Assembly (NCBI RefSeq): GCF_001314325.1
Contig: NZ_CP009429.1
Location: 2,294,501-2,358,500, forward strand
DNA: 64,000 bases
Reading direction: 5' to 3'
Source of the DNA: Sphingopyxis macrogoltabida
Lineage (GTDB): Bacteria > Pseudomonadota > Alphaproteobacteria > Sphingomonadales > Sphingomonadaceae
Every line of letters starts with the position of its first letter. Within the stretch, counting starts at the first letter, position 1. This document shows positions 61,458-64,000 of the stretch, piece by piece. Made by a program: the position numbers and the translations under genes. A model generated the notes under the pieces. The model did not search any database. It saw only the letters and a list, made by a program, of their open reading frames with translations, and was not told the DNA's origin.

Positions 61458-61464
61458 TATCGGA

Positions 61465-63802
61465 TCAGAAGCTCTTCGTGAAGCGCAGGCCGACCCGCCG
61501 CGGCGGCGCGACCGAGGTCGAGAAGCGGCGGAAATAGACGGTATTGCCGCCGGCATTGACCACATTCTGGTTATAGAGCGCCGAATCGCGGACACCGACC
61601 TCTGCATATTCGTTGAAGATATTGTCGGCATAGAGCGTGACCGAATAGCCATCGTCCTTGTTGACGAGGCCGATCCGCGCGTAGCTGATCGAATAGGACG
61701 GCAAGGTCAGGCTCCCGCCGCGTCCCCCGGTCGTGGTGAGGACATTGCCCGAGAAGGTCGTGCTCCACCCCATATCGAGATCGAGCGCGTTGCTGACCGG
61801 CGTCGTATAGGACAGCGACACGCTACCGCGGTGCTTGGCCGATCCGGGCAGGCGGTCGCCCTTCTGGCCGTCGATGTAGACGGTATCGAAGCCCGGCGGT
61901 GCGATGGTGGCGATCAGGTCGGGCGACAGTTCATCGAGCTGCGCGTCGGTATAGGCATAGCTGCCCCGCAGGCGCAGCCCCTCGGCGAGCCGCGCATCGA
62001 GGCTGAGTTCGAGGCCCTTGCTCGACGCGCCATTGCCGTTGACGGTGATGCCGACCTGCCCGATCTGCGTCGACGAGCGGACCTGCACATCCGATTTCGT
62101 AATTGGTCGTCGTATCGGGCGTATAGGCGAGTTCGTTCGGCTGGCCGCATACGAAGACATCGACAGGCAGCGGCGTCGGGCATGGCGATATGCCGTTCGA
62201 ATTGCCGCCGCGATACCCTTGGCTGATCGTCAGATAGCCGAGCACGTCGGGCGAGAATTTATACGACATGTTGAACTTGCCGAGCACGCCGTCGTCCTTC
62301 TGGCCGCCCGGGGTCGCCGGGAAGAACACCGGACCCGAAGGCGGAACCGGCCCGAAGGCGAACTGGGCCGAGGTGACGAGGTCATATTTATAATAGCGGC
62401 CGCCGACGGTGACGTTGAGCGCATCGGTCACATCATAGGAAAGCTCGCCGAAAACGGCATATTCCTCGCGCTTGCGCAGGTCGAGCGAGATATAGTCGCG
62501 CAGGTCGCCGACATAGAATCCGGGGATCAACTCGGCATAGTCGATGCGCTGCTTATATTTGTTGTAGAAACCGCCGACCGTCCAGTTGAACGGGCCGTCG
62601 CCGCTCGAAACGAGGCGCAGTTCCTGATTGATCCGTTCTTCCTTGACGCGTTCGTCGGTGTAATCGACGAGCGGATCGAAATTTTCGTATCCAAAACCGA
62701 GCTGGATCGCGAGGTCGGTCTGATCGCGCTGCGCCCGCGAACGATAGTCCGAATAGCTCGACGCCGAGGTCAGGGTCGCGAAACCGAGGTCGAAACTCGC
62801 CTCCAGCGCCACCAGCTGGTTGTCGCGCTTCGACGGTTCCTCGACCCGCAGCGCCGATTCATATTTGCCGACGGTGACGGGCAAATTGGTGAGACGCGCC
62901 GACGACGACTGGCGGCCGCCGCTGTCCTGGAACTGGAAATAATAGGTGAGATTCAGATCGACGGCCGCCGATGGCTGCCAGCGCGCCGCGACGCGGCCCG
63001 ACCAGGCATCCTCATAGTTCACATCCTTGACGCGCCGGAAATTCGCCGCGCGTTCGGCGGGCGTGGCCAGCGCATTCGGCAGCGACACCCCCGGGGTCTG
63101 CACGACGAAAGGCTGATCGATGAAACCCGAATCCTCGAGCCGGTCGAGCGACGCGCGGATCGCGAACGTCGGCGCGATGGGGATATTGATCGTCGCCCCG
63201 GCATCGAAGCTCGCCGAACCTGCGGCGTCATATTTATAGACGTCGCCCCGCACATCGAGGGAGAAGGCGTCGAATTGCGGGCGGCGCGGAATATAGCGGA
63301 TTGCGCCCCCCAGCGTACCGGCACCGTACAGCGTGCCCTGCGGCCCGAGCAGCACTTCGATCCGCTCCATATCGTTGAGCTTCAGCTCGACGAAAACCGG
63401 CGTTTCGCCGAGGTAGGTCGCCACCGTGCCGCCACCGTCGTTCGCCACGTCATTATTGCCCAGCGGTTCGGCGTTGAGCCCGCGCACGATGATCTGGCTC
63501 GCGCCGCGCGAGCCCTGATCGATGATGGTGATCCCGGGCACCGCGCGCGTCGCTTCGGAGATCGAGCTCAACCCCTCGCGCTCGAGCTGGTCGCCCGTTA
63601 CCGCGGCAATGTTGATCGGCGTATCCTGAACCGTGGTCTCGCGCCGCGTCGCGGTAACGACGATCTCGTCCGTATCTTCGGCGGCGGCGCCCTGCGCCAT
63701 GGCTTCGGCCGGTGCCAGCACCGACAACAGGACGCCGGCGGCGGCGCTCCCCATCAGTCCGATCCGGACGGTGCGGCAGTTCGTGGTGCGCAGTCTTGAC
63801 AT
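61465..63802 (-). pseudogene. TonB-dependent receptor with a frameshift
   Basis: Start 63802 with a signal peptide (GSAAAGVLLSVLAPAEAMAQG), DEIVVTATRRETTVQD, and the plug (LLGPQGTLYGAGTLGGAIRYI). Normal barrel sequence continues to TNYEIG near 62090, after which the frame is lost. The barrel resumes in another frame (QVRSSTQIGQVGITVNGNGAS) and ends GLRFTKSF with terminal Phe. One extra base or two missing bases near 62090 would restore about 778 aa. It may be a recent mutation or a sequencing error. The TTTTATCCAA box sits upstream. Confidence 0.85.
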
Positions 63803-63844
63803 GACAATCCCCCAATGGCTAACAGTCGATCTGCATTTAGGACA

Positions 63845-63854
63845 TTTTATCCAA
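63845..63854. promoter_or_regulatory. GntR-type box upstream of TonB receptor
   Basis: TTTTATCCAA within TAGGAC-ATTTT-ATCCAA, a degenerate form of the palindrome at 58227-58243. It lies about 45 bp before the receptor start (minus) and 105 bp before the Tat-protein gene (plus). Confidence 0.5.
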
Positions 63855-63959
63855 TTTTGAAATGAAAAAATTCCTCCGCCGGATTTTTGGCGGTGCAGCG
63901 CCGGGAAAACCGGTCAAACAGGAAGGCGCGCGCGGCGCGGCTCGGGTGGGAGAAGGCAG

Positions 63960-64000
63960 ATGTCGACTCGGCGGGAATTTCTGAAAACGGGCGCCGCGCT
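63960..64000 (+). CDS. Tat-exported protein, 5' end only
   Basis: ATG 63960 is followed by MSTRREFLKTGAA and the window edge. The twin-arginine motif STRREFLK followed by a hydrophobic start is a Tat signal peptide. GGGAGAAGG precedes the ATG. The rest is outside the window, so the enzyme type is unknown; by context it may be a secreted hydrolase or dehydrogenase of the same GntR regulon. Confidence 0.6.
   Translation, partial: MSTRREFLKTGAA

Noticed and set aside
1-64000. CRISPR arrays, tRNA or rRNA genes, phage structural genes
   Set aside because: No regularly spaced repeats, tRNA-like cloverleaf sequences or phage-type genes were recognised by reading; a tRNAscan or CRISPR search would be decisive.

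Overview
The window is about 64 kb of GC-rich alphaproteobacterial chromosome, most likely from a sphingomonad (order Sphingomonadales). The signs are several TonB-dependent receptors with the N-terminal pattern EIVVTAQ/EIIVTAQ, many small stress proteins of sphingomonad type (DUF6894, DUF3606, DUF2383, PRC-barrel, DUF6766), and short leaders matching the alphaproteobacterial general-stress (EcfG) promoter. The genus cannot be fixed from the sequence. No rRNA, tRNA, CRISPR array or phage structural module was seen.

Region 1 (1-24.5 kb) looks like a stress and storage island. It has a Crp/Fnr regulator, a large-subunit catalase (katE), and two carbohydrate blocks: GH130 plus an (alpha/alpha) barrel protein at 4.9-8.2 kb, and GT4-fusion plus GH130 at 10.7-14.3 kb. 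Between them lie an SDR, a hemerythrin and small stress proteins. Next comes a tightly overlapping cyanophycin operon (cphA-iaaA-cphB, 14.7-19.1 kb), converging on a YqcI/YcgG-type haem guanidine N-hydroxylase relative. Small stress genes follow (DUF1810, DUF2383, a Gln/Gly-rich protein, a DksA-type zinc finger, DUF3606), then a translationally coupled pair with 2H-phosphoesterase and HAD-nucleotidase hallmarks.

Region 2 (24.6-35.7 kb) holds a second Crp/Fnr regulator, a stand-alone receiver, HU, and an MNT-HEPN fusion. It also has traces of an integrated element: DUF736, a short tyrosine recombinase with a duplicated 3' tail, DUF3892, and an MbcA/ParS-type antitoxin without a toxin. A cold-shock protein/IF-1 tandem and an arsenic resistance operon (arsR-arsC-acr3-arsH) with two clear operators follow.

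Region 3 (35.7-43.1 kb) is a scar. Two SDR genes and the 3' end of a phosphotransferase gene run into two apparently identical 1,275-bp IS3-family (IS407-like) elements. Between them is a lower-GC gene with a GIY-YIG-like segment, cut by an IS256-family element with an exact 9-bp target duplication. The uninterrupted frame can be reconstructed.

Region 4 (43.1-64 kb) is catabolic and transport-oriented. A PhoD phosphatase, an M14 peptidase and a TonB receptor lie beside a TetR gene and a divergent MFS gene, with a matching palindrome at both promoters. A second TonB receptor and an MpaB-like oxygenase are divergent from a LuxR regulator. Two acyl-CoA dehydrogenases converge. Last is a GntR/FCD regulator with an ornithine-cyclodeaminase-family enzyme, a DadA-like oxidase, an MBL hydrolase, a frameshifted TonB receptor and a Tat-exported protein cut by the window end. 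A shared TTTTATCCAA box links the GntR gene, the cyclodeaminase operon and the last TonB receptor.
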